A stretch of 64,000 nucleotides of DNA from CAWAYH01 sp963786195 (GCA_963786195.1 CAWAYH010000003.1:186001-250000), one strand, 5' to 3'. Shown: positions 44,980 to 56,660, counted from the stretch's first letter. Program-made: numbers and translations. Notes: generated from the letters alone by a model not told the origin.

Positions 44980-46031
44980 CACTTGGTCGCTCCAACTGAA
45001 TGAGAGGAAGAACCCTGGTTGACACCCAGGCTCGCGCCCGGTTCGGCGTTGGGGCGACGTGTCAGCCCCCTCCGCGGCGCCAGGGCGCGACTCTCGCGCA
45101 TGTAGCCGATCAACGTTCTCGCCTGGGTCTCGTGCCAGAACGCTTCGGCTTCGCGCCCCCGCGCCGTGGCGATAACGCAGTCGACCGCTTCTCGAGCGAG
45201 TTGCCGGAGAGCGAAGCGCGGTACGCCGAGGACTGTGGCGATGGGTGCGGGGGTGGAGCGCAGGGAACCGTCCGACTCAATGAGCTCGGCCAGGCGCATC
45301 CTGGCGTTACAACGACCGATATTGGAGTGCCACCTGCGGTGGTAGGCCTTGGTCAGGCGTTCGGGTTGCACTGCTGCGTACGCCTTCATCTCTGGCACGT
45401 AGCGAGCCTTCGCGCCGCTGCGCCAGAGCCGCACCATCAGCTCCGTATCCTCTGAGCGTGTGAATTCAGGGGCGAACGGGCCGACGCGATCGAACACGTC
45501 TTTCCGAAACGCGAAGTTCGCGCCCGCCAGGCACAGGGGCCGGAGGGCATCCACGGTAAACGGCTCGTCGCCATAGTCCTGGAGCGCAAGCGGCCCGACC
45601 CAATGGAGGCTCGTCAGCCACGACGGTGGTGGCGCCGGCCACACGGGCAGAATGCGGCCACCCAGGCTGTCGACGTCGGGGTGTGCATCGAACGTCCGCT
45701 TGATGACTTTCACCCAGTCGGGTGCGATTCGGACGTCATCATCGGTGAAGGCGAGCAGAGACGATTGTGCCGCAAGAATCCCGGCGTTCCGGGCGTGAGA
45801 GAGGCCCTGCCGAGGTTCGAACACGTACCGAACGCGCGTCGTCGTCGAACTCGCTCTCGAGCAGCGTTCGATGACCCGTCGCGTGTGATCGCTCGAGTTG
45901 TTGTCGACGAGCACCACCTCGTAACGCGGGGAGTCGTCAGCCTGTTGAAGCAGACACTCGATCGCCGCGCCAAGCAGCTCAGCGCGGTTGTAGGTGCACA
46001 GGATGAGTGTGACGGCGCTCGGTTGGCTCAT
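44979..46031 (-). CDS. GT2 glycosyltransferase, 350 aa
   Basis: SAVTLILCTYNRAELLGAAIECL, VVLVDNNSSDHT, RQGLSHARNAGI, AFTDDDVRIAPDW and RSEDTELMVRLWRSG place it with the paralogues at 33168 and 34136. The ATG at 46031 gives the natural N-terminus; upstream in-frame sequence is Arg-rich and not protein-like. It is the first gene of the leftward four-gene operon, and a -24/-12 promoter lies 28-43 nt upstream. Confidence 0.85.
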   Translation of the reverse strand: MSQPSAVTLILCTYNRAELLGAAIECLLQQADDSPRYEVVLVDNNSSDHTRRVIERCSRASSTTTRVRYVFEPRQGLSHARNAGILAAQSSLLAFTDDDVRIAPDWVKVIKRTFDAHPDVDSLGGRILPVWPAPPPSWLTSLHWVGPLALQDYGDEPFTVDALRPLCLAGANFAFRKDVFDRVGPFAPEFTRSEDTELMVRLWRSGAKARYVPEMKAYAAVQPERLTKAYHRRWHSNIGRCNARMRLAELIESDGSLRSTPAPIATVLGVPRFALRQLAREAVDCVIATARGREAEAFWHETQARTLIGYMRESRALAPRRGLTRRPNAEPGASLGVNQGSSSHSVGATK

Positions 46032-46058
46032 CGGTTCTGACGTGCGTTCAGGCTCAGG

Positions 46059-46074
46059 AGCAAGCAGCGTACCT
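46059..46074 (-). promoter_or_regulatory. Sigma-54 promoter candidate of the GT2/phosphodiesterase operon
   Basis: Minus strand AGGTAC-GCTGC-TTGCT has the exact GG-N10-GC spacing and a perfect -12 box; the -24 box is AGGTAC. The start would be near 46047, about 16 nt before the ATG, which is short but workable. Confidence 0.55.
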
Positions 46075-46259
46075 GCAGAGGAGCACGCGTCGCTTCGTGG
46101 TGGGAACGCGCGCTTACTCTTAGTAGCGACTCGATTACCCACATGTGGACGAAGCCGGCGCGGTCTCAAGCGGGCGGCTCTGGCCGCTCGTCGCCGCGGA
46201 CAACACGGACTACACGGACCGGGACTGCTGCAGCGGCCAGTCTGCGAACTCAGGCGGAA

Positions 46260-46275
46260 CGGCACTCGCCTTGCT
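46260..46275 (+). promoter_or_regulatory. Sigma-54 promoter of the heparinase/GT4 unit
   Basis: CGGCAC-TCGCC-TTGCT, GG-N10-GC, divergent from the candidate at 46059-46074. It is inferred to drive the methyltransferase gene at 46319 and the genes after it. The remaining intergenic bases have no other recognisable signal. Confidence 0.7.
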
Positions 46276-46318
46276 GCTTGCTGACGTGCCGTGACTGTGC
46301 GAGCGCGTATCGGTACCG

Positions 46319-47032
46319 TTGCCAACACGGTCCTGCGGCCCCTTGATTCTGCAACTGATCAGTCGGCGCCACTCTGAAGCGCGGCCGTGGGATGAAACGT
46401 TCGCCGAGTGGATCGCGCGCGCCCGCAAGGAAGGGGTCGACCCGAACGACATCGCCGACGTTGAGTGGGAGGACGATCGACTGGTGACCGCGCTGGATCG
46501 GTTCTACCTTCCCTGGATGTCTTCCCAGTCGGTCGTCGTCGAGCTCGGTCCCGGGACGGGTCGACTGTCGCGCCACCTCATCGGCCGTTGCTCGGAGCTG
46601 ATACTTGTCGATTCCTCGAGGCTGGTCTGCGACTGGCTCCGCGAGTATCTGGCGGGGAAGGGCCGGTTCCGCGTGGTGCACATTGACAGGCCTTCGCTGT
46701 CGGCGATCGCCGCGAGTAGCGTGGACGCCATCTTTGCAAACGGCGTCTTCGAGCACCTCCACCTGGAAGACGCGGCAGCGTTCATCGACGAGTTTCACCG
46801 CATCAGCCGGCCCGGCGCCGTGACGGTCTTCAACTTCGACAACCCGATGTCCCCGGGCGGGCTGGAGTGGTTCCGGCGCTGGCGCCCCGAGGCAGGCCGG
46901 CTATGCATCTTCCGCTTCTTTCATCCGGCCGTCATGGCCCGGATAGGCGAGGCCGCAGGCTTCGAGGTCGTCAGGCTCACGGAGGACAGCACCCGGCTGG
47001 CGACGATCGAACTGCGAAAGCCAGCGGCGTGA
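46319..47032 (+). CDS. SAM-dependent methyltransferase, about 237 aa
   Basis: Motif I is VVVELGPGTGRLSRHLIGRC, then LILVDSSRLVCDWL, ASSVDAIFANGVFEHLHLED and RISRPGAVTVFNFDNP. This is Methyltransf_11-like and probably acts on an EPS or lipid-linked sugar. The TTG start is uncertain; it is only about 33 nt downstream of the inferred sigma-54 transcription start and has no strong ribosome site, so a start in the next 60 nt is possible. Confidence 0.75.
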   Translation: MPTRSCGPLILQLISRRHSEARPWDETFAEWIARARKEGVDPNDIADVEWEDDRLVTALDRFYLPWMSSQSVVVELGPGTGRLSRHLIGRCSELILVDSSRLVCDWLREYLAGKGRFRVVHIDRPSLSAIAASSVDAIFANGVFEHLHLEDAAAFIDEFHRISRPGAVTVFNFDNPMSPGGLEWFRRWRPEAGRLCIFRFFHPAVMARIGEAAGFEVVRLTEDSTRLATIELRKPAA

Positions 47033-47054
47033 CTCCCGAGCCGGGGGTGATCGA

Positions 47055-49452
47055 TTGCGAATAGCACGCGTCCTCGGCCGTCTGGCGCGAACCAGCCCCG
47101 AAGAAATCCGGTTCCGCTGCGCCGAAGGTGCGCGTACCGCCGCTGAAGCCGTTTCGTTCGCGACGGGAGGGGAACGGTGGGATCGCGCGCGGCTGGGGCC
47201 GCGGCTGCTCCCGCGGTCCCGCGATCTGATTGAGGCGCGCGCCGCGCTGGATCGCGACGACTGGTCCGAGGCCAGCGCGGCCCTCCGGTCGCACTTCCTG
47301 CGAAGAGACGCGCGCTTCTTGATCGAGCCCGCTCGTCGACCCGCAGTACGTGCTGCCGTCCAGCGGCTCTTTCCTTCGGCCGTTACGGACGCCGTCTGCC
47401 GGGCCGGCCACGTGGCGGCGGGTCGGTACCGACCTGCTCGGATACCGGGCGTTGTCGTTCGGACGCGACGCCGCGTCGATCGACTGGCACCACGATCCAG
47501 TGCACGGAAGGCGTGCGCCGCGCCGGTTCTGGGCGCGCGTCCGGTACCTCGATCCTCGCGTGGGGGATCACAAGATCATCTGGGAGCTCAATCGCCACCA
47601 GCATTGGTTGACGCTCGGCCGTGCCGCGTGGCTGACGGGCAACGATCGCTACCTCGACAGGATTGAGGCCGAGCTCGAGAGCTGGCTGACGGCCAATCCG
47701 CCGCTCACCGGCATCAACTGGTCGAGCATGCTCGAGCTCGCTCTGCGGTCCATCTCGTGGATCTGGACCCTTCACTTTCTCTCCGCCCGCGTTGCCTGGC
47801 GTGAGGCCGCCAGCCTCGTGGATCTGCTGCTCGGAATAGACCGGCAACTCGATCAGGTCGCGCGACACCTGTCGCTCTACTTCAGCCCGAACACGCACCT
47901 GCTCGGTGAGGGCCTCGCACTGTATGTCGGCGGGCGCGTGTTGCCCGAGCTGACACGGGCAGCGCGGTGGGAAGAGTTCGGTCGTGACATCCTCATCCGC
48001 CAGGCGTACACGCAGGTCCGCCCGGACGGCGGGCACGCCGAGCGTTCCACGCACTATCACCGCTACACGCTCGATTTCTATCTGCTGGCGCTGGCGGTCG
48101 CTCGTCGGACCGGCGATCCGGCCGCCGCCCAGTTCGAGGCGGTCGCGTCACGGCTCGCTTCGTTCTGCCGGGCACTGGCGGATGACGACGGGCGCCTCCC
48201 GACGATCGGCGATGACGACGGCGGACAGCTGTTTCCGATCTGCGGCCGGACACCATCCGACGCCCGGGATTCGCTCTGGATAGCCGCTGAGTTGCTCGAC
48301 AAACCGCAGTTGGCCGTAGGCGATCCACCGGAGGAAGCGTTGTGGATGCTCGGACCAGGCGAGATTGCACTCGATCGCGCGAAGCCGACATGTCCGCCGC
48401 CGTCTCACGTCTTCCCGGACAGTGGCTACGCTGTGCTTCGCGCCCCCGACGCCCACGCGATCCTCGACGCTGGTCCTCACGGCTTCCTCAACGGCGGACA
48501 TGCGCATGGCGGGGCTCTCTCTCTGGTCCTGTCGACACATGGCCACCCGCTGTTGATCGATCCCGGCACGGCGACCTACACGATGGATCCTGGAGTGCGC
48601 AATCGGTTCCGATCGACCGCCATGCACAACACCGTGGTGGTCAACGGACGATCGCAGTCCGAGCCCGAGGGGCCTTTCCACTGGAAGTCGCGCGCTCATG
48701 CGCGTGTGACGCTGTGGCGACCCGGCCTGCGGCTGGCCCGGGAGACCGTCGACTATGCCGAAGCGTTGCACGACGGTTATCTCCCGCTCGTGCATCGGCG
48801 GGCTGTGCTCCGCGCGCCGCATGGGCTGTGGGTGATCGCCGACCACTTTCTCGGCACGGGGCATCACGTGGTCGACGCGTACTGGCATCTCGCCCCGGGA
48901 TGGCGACGGAACATCAGCGAATCCCGGCAGTCCCTCGCGCACCCGGCAGGGCTGTGGGCCGTGATCGATTCGACCGGGCGCGGGCGCCAGGAGTTTTGCG
49001 GTGATCCACAGGGGTTGGGGTGGTGCGCGCCCGTCTACGGCCGGCTCGTTCCCTCTCTCACGATGCGCTTCTCTGACGCGGCTGTAGCCCCCTTCTCGCT
49101 CATTACGGCGATTGCCACTGATGCGGCTCCCGTTCGACTGTCAGTCGAGGTTACACCGGTCGCGGTTGAGCGTGAGGACGGCTGGCACCGCGCCGGCGCG
49201 ACACTGTCCGCCAGCGGCTCGACCTTCGTGGTGATATTCGCCGCCTGGCTCGGCGGCAAGGACTGGAAGGATCGCCCGCGGGCGCTGCAGCGTGTGACGC
49301 TGCCCGCTGGTGAATTCGCCACGGATGCGCGCATGGCATTGTTGCCGTTGTCGCCCGCAGGCGAACCGGATTCTCCCCTGCTGGTCGATGCCAGCCGGTC
49401 GACCTGGACCGCCCGGCACCGGTCTGAAACCGCCATGCGCAACGCCGGCTGA
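47055..49452 (+). CDS. Heparinase II/III family polysaccharide lyase-like protein (one frameshift)
   Basis: The N-terminal domain (TTG start: RIARVLGRLARTSPEEIRFRC) joins, after an indel near 47430, the heparinase N-terminal alpha-barrel: HQHWLTLGRAAWLTG, NWSSMLELALRSISWIW, YFSPNTHLLGEGLALYVGG and VRPDGGHAERSTHYHRYTLDF. The C-terminal beta domain carries FLNGGHAHGGALSLVL and RSTAMHNTVVVNG, with the catalytic-type histidine cluster. No signal peptide is visible. This type is a standard member of XrtA/EPS loci and is thought to trim uronic-acid-containing polymer. A dehydrogenase at 57881 could supply the uronic acid. Confidence 0.85.
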
Positions 49453-49457
49453 TCGTC

Positions 49458-50577
49458 ATGAACCGGGACGCGACACGACGATTGAGAGTGCTGTTGATCG
49501 CACCCTCGATCAAGATCCTCGGGGGACAGGCCGTGCAGGCGATCTTGCTGCTGGCGCACCTGCAGCGCGACCCGAGTGTCGACATCGAATTTCAGCCTAT
49601 CAATCCAACCCCGGTGAAGCCGTTCCGATGGGTGACGCGTGTCAGGGTTCTCAGAACGTTGGTCACGAATCTTATCTATTCCCTGCAGCTGCTCCGGCGC
49701 GTGCCGCGCTTCGACGTCGTCCATGCGTTCTCAGCAGGGAAGTCGTCCTATTTGTTGTCGACCGTGCCCGCGCTCATCATCACCAGGCTGTTCGGCAAGG
49801 TCCTGATCGTCCACTATCACGATGGACGAGCCGAAGAGCATCTCGAGAACTGGGTCGCCGCCGCGAGGACGCTCCGCATGGCGGACGCGATCGTGTCGCC
49901 GTCTGACTACGTCGTCCAGGTCTTCGCGCGTTACGGCATTCCGGCGCGGCGGATATACAACATCGTCGATCCGGCGCCGTTTGTCTTTCGCCGGCGTCGG
50001 ACACTTCGGCCGGTATTCCTGACGAACCGCAGCCTCGAGCCGCTGTACAACGTCGAATGCGTGCTCCGGGCGTTCGCGCTGGTTCAGCAGCGGTACCCTG
50101 ACGCCAGCCTGACGATTGCGCACGACGGACCATGCCGGGGCAGCCTCGAGCAGCTGGCGAGCGAGCTCGGCCTTCGAAACGCGACGTTCGTCGGCGAGGT
50201 GCCGCACGACCGCACGCCCCAGCTGTACGACGCGGCGGATATCTACCTGAGCACCCCCAACATCGACTGCATGCCGGGCTCGCTCCTGGAGTGCTTTTGC
50301 TCCGGCCTCCCGGTCATCGCCACCGCCGTCGGCGGCGTGCCCGACATCGTCGAGCACGAGCGGACGGGCCTTCTTGTGCGGCAGAAACAACCATGAAGCG
50401 TTGGCCGGCTGCGCAATGCGATTGCTCGAAGACCCCGACCTGGTCGAGCGACTGACCGGCAACGCGCGGGCCGCGATCGAACACTACGAGGCGAATCGCA
50501 TTCGACACGAATGGGTCTCGCTCTATCACGAGATCGTGGCCGGCCGCCGCCGCTTGGCTGTCGAGCCGAGCCAGTGA
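49458..50577 (+). CDS. GT4 glycosyltransferase (one frameshift)
   Basis: The GT-B fold starts RVLLIAPSIKILGGQAVQAILLL. The acceptor domain contains KVLIVHYHDGRAEEHL, and the donor domain has VFLTNRSLEPLYNVECVLRAF, FVGEVPHDRTPQLYDAADIYLSTPNIDCMPGSLLECFCSGLPVIATAVGG (the E-x7-E region). An indel near 50390 separates the last helix (HEALAGCAMRLLEDPDLVERL). It probably adds a hexose using a nucleotide sugar. It follows the heparinase gene after only a few bases. Confidence 0.85.
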
Positions 50578-50665
50578 GGGCAAATCTCTTCCGATCCTGA
50601 CGACGCCTGTTCACAGACTTGGCGCGGATCTCGAGCGTCGCGGACGCGTTGCCGCACATGCGCAC

Positions 50666-50681
50666 CGGCAGCGGACTTGCA
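50666..50681 (+). promoter_or_regulatory. Sigma-54 promoter candidate upstream of the first amidotransferase
   Basis: CGGCAG-CGGAC-TTGCA, GG-N10-GC with a consensus -12 box, lies in the 165-nt gap between the GT4 and the amidotransferase. The inferred start is near 50693, 50 nt before the ATG. Confidence 0.55.
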
Positions 50682-50742
50682 GCGGATTGACGCTCGGCGA
50701 GGACTCAGCCATTGGAGTCAGTGGGAACGGGTGAGACGGTCT

Positions 50743-52686
50743 ATGTGCGGGATTGCAGGCGTTGCGGAGACCACGTGGAGCAGCTGGACTGGCGGCGAAA
50801 CGGCCGCCGACGCGACTGATGCGCTCGGTACGGCGGATGTGCGCGGCCATCCGTCATCGCGGCCCTGACGATGAAGGCGTTCACGTCGAGCCCGGCGTGG
50901 CTCTTGGCATGCGGCGCCTGTCCATCATCGACCTGGCCACCGGCCATCAGCCGATCTCCAACGAGGATGGCACCATCTGGGTCGTCTTCAATGGCGAGAT
51001 CTACAACTATCTGTCAGCTGCGCCGCGACCTCGAGGCACGGGGCCATCGGTTCTCGCACCGCGAGCGATACCGAAACGATCGTCCACGCCTACGAAGAGT
51101 GGGGCGAGCAGGCGTTCGGACGCCTGCGCGGCATGTTCGCCATCGCCCTCTGGGACGCGCGCGCACCGACGCTGATGCTGGCGCGCGACCGCGTCGGGCA
51201 TCAAGCCGCTCTACTACGCGCTCGCGGATGACCGCCTCTTCTTCGGCTCGGAGATCAAGGCGATCCTGGCACGCGACAACGTCGCCGCGACGCTCGATCT
51301 CGACGCGCTCGATCACTACCTCTCGTTTCTCTATACGCCGGGCGACGCGATCGATCTTCGCAGGCATTCGCAAGTTGCCGCCGGGTCACGTACTGCGATG
51401 GCACGACGGCTCGTTGCGCATCAGGCGCTACTGGCAGCTTCCGGCCGACGAGGTGGTGACCTCCGAGGCGGAAGCCGTCGATCGGCTGCGCGACGTGCTT
51501 CGGGACGCGGTTCGATCGCACCTCATGAGCGAGGTGCCGCTCGGCGCGTTCCTCTCCGGCGGCGTGGATTCGAGCCTCATCGTCGGTTTGATGGCTGAAG
51601 CCTCGCCGCGACCGGTGCGCACGTTTTCTATCGGTTTCGACGACCCGCAATATGACGAGCTCGAGCCCGCGCGTGCGGTTGCGCGTCACTTCGGCACCGA
51701 TCATCACGAGTTCGTCGTCAGGCCGGATGCGGTGGCGATCCTCGACGAGCTCATCGCGCATTTCGACGAACCGTTCGGCGATTCCTCCGCGATCCCTACC
51801 TGGTACGTCTCCGCGCTCGCGCGTCGACACGTGACCGTCGTCCTGTCAGGCGATGGCGGCGACGAGCTCTTCGGCGGCTACGATCGGTACCTGCCGCATC
51901 CGCGCGTCGCCAGGTTCGACCGGTGGGCCCCAGCCGGCACGCGCGCCGTCGCCTCGGCCGTGTGGCCATGGTTGCCGCACGGCTTGAGGGGCAAGAACTT
52001 CCTGCGCCGCGTCGCACGCGACAATCGCGGCAGGTACCTCGATCAAATCGGGTACTTCCAACACGATGAAAAGCAGGCGCTTCTCACCCCCGATCTGCAG
52101 CGGCAGATCGGCGACGCCGACGCCGAAGGGCAGCTGGCCAGCCGGTTCGAGCGGTTGAAGGGACTCCCGTGGGACGGCGCAGATGATGCACTTCGATTTC
52201 GAGACCTATCTGCCCGAGGACATCCTCGTGAAAGTGGATCGCATGAGCATGGCGCACTCGATCGAGTCCCGGGTGCCGCTGCTCGACAATGCCGTCGTCG
52301 AGTTCGCGGCGAGGCTGCCTGTCGGCCTGAAAATCCGGAACGGCCGGCGCAAGCACATTCTGAAAGCGGCCGCCGCCGGGCTTGTCCCTCCAGAGATCCT
52401 GGACCGCCGCAAGCAGGGGTTCGCCGTGCCGGTCGGGAACTGGTTCCGAGGCGGCCTGCGGGAGGTCTTCCACGACGTGCTGCTGTCCGCGCGGGCACGG
52501 CAACGTGGCTACTTCGAACCGCGTTTCATCGAACGGTTGCTGCGCGAACACGAACTGGGCCGCCGCGACCACTCGGCCCGGCTGTGGGCGCTCGTGGTCT
52601 TCGAATTGTGGCATCGCCTGTACCTGGACTCGCGTCAGGCATCGCCGCTCGAGCGTCATCGAAGCGCGATGTCCGTGGCCTCCTGA
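50743..52686 (+). CDS. Asparagine-synthase-like amidotransferase 1 of the EPS system (frameshifted)
   Basis: Begins MCGIAGVAE, so Cys2 is the glutaminase nucleophile. Further landmarks are AIRHRGPDDEGVH, RRLSIIDLATGHQP, FNGEIYNY and, in the synthetase domain, FLSGGVDSSLIVGLMA (PP-loop), VLSGDGGDELFGGYDRY and EDILVKVDRMSMAHSIESRVPLLD. This is the class-B asparagine synthase fold, in the form that accompanies XrtA/EPS loci, where it probably amidates a uronic acid or other sugar acid rather than making asparagine. About six indels between 50815 and 51360, and one near 52180, interrupt the frame. Confidence 0.85.
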
Positions 52687-52699
52687 CGACGGGTGAGGG

Positions 52700-53821
52700 A
52701 TGCAGACGCGAATTCCTGTGGCAATCTTCGTTGATCACCTACAGCGCCGGCGGCACGCAGCGGCAGATGATCGAACTGCTGGAGCGGCTGGATCGCCGCC
52801 AGTTTCGCGTTCACCCGGTGTGTTTCCACTCCAGGGGAGAGTGGTTCAATCGCGTCGATCAGTTCGACGAGCCCGCAGCCGTGTTTCCGATTCACGGTTT
52901 CTGCCGGCCGGGCACGGTCCGCCAGCTCCGCGCGTTCGCGCGGTGGTGCCGGATCGAACGCAGATTTCCGTGCTGCACACGTGCGAACTCTATTCGAACA
53001 TCTTCGGGCTCGTGGGCGGAGCGCTCGCGTCCGTGCCGGTTCGAATCGGCAGCCGCCGCGGCATGGTCGAAACGCCGGCGCAGCAGCGCGTCCAGCGTGC
53101 CGCATACACGTCGGCGCATCGGGTCGTGGCTAACTCGCGAGGCCGCCGCCAGTCGGCTGCGGCACGAGGGCGTGCCGAGCCACAAGATCCAGGTGATTCA
53201 CAACGGCATCGATCTGACGGCGTTCCCGCAGGCGTCATCGATCGACGGCGTTCAGGCGAATCGCGCTGGTGGCCTGCCTGCGTGAGGAAAAACGGATCGA
53301 CGTGCTGATTGCGGCGGCACCGCAGGTGCTCGCGCGCCACCCGGCCGTCGAGTTCTGGGTCGTTGGCGACGGGTCCTGCCGCGACCAGCTGATCGGCCCT
53401 GGCCCGGGAGGCTGGCGTCTCCGAGCGCGTCAAGTTCCTCGGCCATCGCGACGATGTGCCAGCCGTGCTCGCCGAGGCGGACATCTTCGTCCTGCCGTCG
53501 AGGTCGGAAGCATTTCCAAACGCTGTGATGGAAGCGATGGCCTCCGGCCTGCCTATCGTGGCAACCGCGGTCGGTGGCGTGCCCGAGCTCATCGCCGACG
53601 GCGAGACGGGCCGGCTCGTGCCGGCGGGCAGCACCACGGCGCTGGCACAGGCGCTGATCGACATGCTCGATCAACCGGCGCAGGCGGCCGAGCTCGGTCG
53701 CGCGGCGCGTCGACGCATAGAGCAGAAGTTCTCGTTCGATCGCATGGTTGATCAATTCGCACGCTTGTACCTCAGCCAGCTCGAGGCACGCGCGGCGTCA
53801 ACGAAGCGAGCGGTCGCATGA
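52700..53821 (+). CDS. GT4 glycosyltransferase, exosortase-locus type (frameshifted)
   Basis: After frame correction it starts MQTRIPVAIFVDHL-YSAGGTQRQMIELLERLDRRQF. The acceptor region has HTCELYSNIFGLVGGAL and RIGSRRGM. IQVIHNGIDLTAF, FLGHRDDVPAVLAEADIFVLPSRSEAFPNAVMEAMASGLPIVATAVGG and GRLVPAG make the donor domain. It resembles the second sugar transferase of PEP-CTERM/EpsH1-type loci. Four or more indels break it (near 52735, 52970, 53145, 53260 and 53400). The stop overlaps the deacetylase ATG. Confidence 0.8.
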
Positions 53822-54678
53822 AGCGAGCTTTCAAGAATGCCCTCATGACGGCGTATCTGGCATCACGATTGCCGCCCGCCCGCGACCGCCTGTACGCCCG
53901 ATTGGGCTTCGGACGGCTGACGGTTCTCACGTACCACCAGATCAACGATCCGGCAAATGACTATTCCACGGTCAGCACCGCTGCTTTCCGCGAACAGATG
54001 GAGTTCCTGAAGCAGCACTACTGTGTCGTGTCACTGGAGGAAGCCGTCAACGGTGTCGGTTCCCCACGCTGCGCACGACGCCTGGTGGCCGTCACGTTCG
54101 ACGACGGTTATCGGGACAACGCGACGATTGCCGCACCAATCCTCCGGTCGCTGGGACTGACGGCGTGCTTCTTCGTCGCCACCGAGATGGTCGGCAGCCC
54201 GCGGCAGTTCCCCCACGATGTGCTGCAGCGCAAGCGGCGACAGGAGCACATGACGTGGGAGCAGCTTCGGATCACTGGCCGCGGAGGGGTTTGCAATCGG
54301 GTCTCACACCCGTACCCACGTCGATTTGGGCACGGTGTCCACCGAGGAAGCTGAGTTCGAGCTGCGGGCCTCGCGGCAACGCCTCGAGGACGAGCTGGAA
54401 ATCCCGATCCGAGTCTTCGCATTCCCGTACGGGCATCGCCACAACATGCGGCCCGCGACGATGGCGGCTGCGTCCCGGGAATACGCGATCTGCTGTTCCG
54501 CTTACGGCGGGCACAACACCCTGCCGGCCGACCCCTCCAATATTCGCCGCGTGGTGATCTCCACGGGTGTGACGTTTCTGACCTTCCGGGCGCTGCTCGA
54601 AGGCTGGCCGATGATGCGGCTCGATAACCCCTACCGCGCGCCGGAAGAGGCGACGGTGGATCATCCCTGGCGTCCTGA
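53818..54678 (+). CDS. Polysaccharide deacetylase (NodB-type), frameshifted
   Basis: LTVLTYHQINDPANDYSTVSTAAFREQMEFLKQHY leads to the NodB motif VTFDDGYRDNATIAAPILRSLGLTACFFV (DD pair, metal-binding). After an indel near 54280, GFAIGSHTRTHVDLG supplies the metal-binding HxxxH. FAFPYGHR and NIRRVVISTG complete the barrel. It probably removes N-acetyl groups from the EPS. The second part runs in frame into the following amidotransferase; the end given here (a TGA in the first frame) is a guess, because a second indel is needed to reach it. Confidence 0.75.
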
Positions 54679-54691
54679 GGTTCCTGGTCCT

Positions 54692-56660
54692 ATGTGCGGT
54701 ATCGCTGGAATCGTCGCAGCCGACCGGTTGGCCGACGGCGATTCGTCCCGGTTGGCCCGCATGCAGGCGGTGCTGACCCATCGCGGCCCGGACGCGGGGG
54801 GCAGCCACGTCGATGCACGCGCGGCCCTCGGCCATCGGCGGTTGAGCATCATCGATCTGGCGACGGGACAACAGCCGCTCTGCAACGAGGATGCAGCGAT
54901 CTGGATCGTCTACAACGGCGAGATCTACAACCACCGCGACGTGCGTGCGACGCTCGAAACGGCGGGTCATCGGTACCGGACGCTGAGTGATACCGAAACG
55001 ATCGTGCACGCCTACGAGGAATGGGGCGACGACTGCGTGCATCGCTTTCGAGGCATGTTCGCGTTCGCGATCTGGGACGCCCGCCGCCGCAGGCTGCTCC
55101 TCGCCCGCGATCGGTTGGGCGTCAAGCCGCTGTACTGGACGGTCGCCCAGAACCGCCTGCTGTTCGCATCGGAGATCAAGGCGATCCTCGAAAGCGGCCT
55201 CGTGCGGCCGGAACCCAACGAGGCCGCGCTCCCGGAACTGCTCGCCATGCGCTACCTCTCGGGCGCCGAGTCGATGTTCCGCGGGATTGACCGCCTGCTG
55301 CCCGGCCACCTGCTGATCTACCAGGACGGCGCCGTGACGATCAGGCGCTACTGGGACATCGGAGAAACGCGGGCGGCCGAAGAGCGGGAGCTGACCGATC
55401 AGGAGGCCGTCGATCGATTTCGTTCGCTGCTGGAAGAGTCAGTTCGGCTTCGGCTCATGTCGGACGTGCCGCTCGGGATGTTCCTGTCGGGTGGCCTGGA
55501 CAGCAGCGCGATTGCCGCCATCATGGCGCGCCAGGTCGACCGTCCCGTGCAGACCTTCTCGGTTGCGTTTCAGGATAGAGCGTTCAGCGAGCTGGAATAC
55601 TCGCGACAGGTTGCGTCGGCCATCGGCGCGGAAGCGCACGAGGTCGTCGTGGATGCCGCACGGTTCTTCGAGGCGTGGCCGCGTTTGATCTGGCACGAAG
55701 ACGAGCCGCTGGCGCATCCCTCGAGCGTACCGCTGGTACTGCGTCTCGGAGCTGGCGCGGCAGCACGTCAAAGTCGTGCTGACCGGAGAGGGGAGCGACG
55801 AGCTGCTGGCCGGCTACGGCAAGTACCCGCGCGCGCTTGCGAACTGGAAGGCGGCCGCAGCCTATCGCTTCGTCCCGCCGCGGCTCCGCGAGTTCATCGC
55901 GGCATCCTGCGTTCCGGCGCTGCCGCGCCGCCTCGGCCGGCTCGCCCGCCGCTCGTTCCTGTGCGTGCCGCGCACGCCCGAGGCGATGTTCTTCGACAAT
56001 TTTGCCGCGATCGGCGTTCGTCGCCAGCAGGAGCTGCTGTCGTCCGCAATGGCCGCGGCTGTCACGCCGGAACGGGCGTACGGGCCGTCACGATCGTTCT
56101 TCGATGCGCCGAACGGGCACAGCACGTTGCTCGACCGGCTGCTGTACGCGGACATCAAGACGTATCTCGTCGAGCTTCTGATGAAGCAGGACCAGATGAG
56201 CATGGCGGCATCGATCGAGAGCCGCGTGCCCTTCCTCGACCATCGTCTCGTGGAATTCGTGGCGTCGTTGCCACCGCGCCTGAAGCTGCGGAGCCTGACG
56301 ACAAAGTGGATTCTGCGCGAGACGGCCCGCAGCCTGCTGCCGCCTGAGATCCTGCGGCGGCCAAAGATGGGCTTCCCCGTCCCGTTCAGCGGGTGGATGC
56401 GGGGCCCGTGGAGCGCGATCGCCCGCGACGTGCTGCTCGATCGCCGGACGCGCCAACGCGGCATCATCAACCCCGGCAATGTCGACCGGCTGATCCGGGA
56501 CCATGCGCGGGGCGCCACCGAGGGTGGTGACGCGTTGTGGAGTCTCGTGAACCTCGAGCTCTGGTACCGCACGTTCATCGATGGAGGCGGCGTGCAGACG
56601 CTGCCGTCGGTCGGCTCAGCGACCACGGAAACGCTCGAAGTCGCGAGGGCCGCGTCGTGA
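54692..56660 (+). CDS. Asparagine-synthase-like amidotransferase 2 of the EPS system (one frameshift)
   Basis: MCGIAGIVAADRL (Cys2 nucleophile), LTHRGPDAGGSHVD, RRLSIIDLATGQQP, YNGEIYNH, FLSGGLDSSAIAAIMA, then after an indel near 55735 VVLTGEGSDELLAGYGKY and QDQMSMAASIESRVPFLDHRLVEF. It is the paralogue of the enzyme at 50743, with about the same length. No stop codon separates it from the upstream deacetylase in this frame, but the need for a free N-terminal cysteine makes initiation at 54692 likely. It ends overlapping the next GT (GTGA). Confidence 0.85.
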
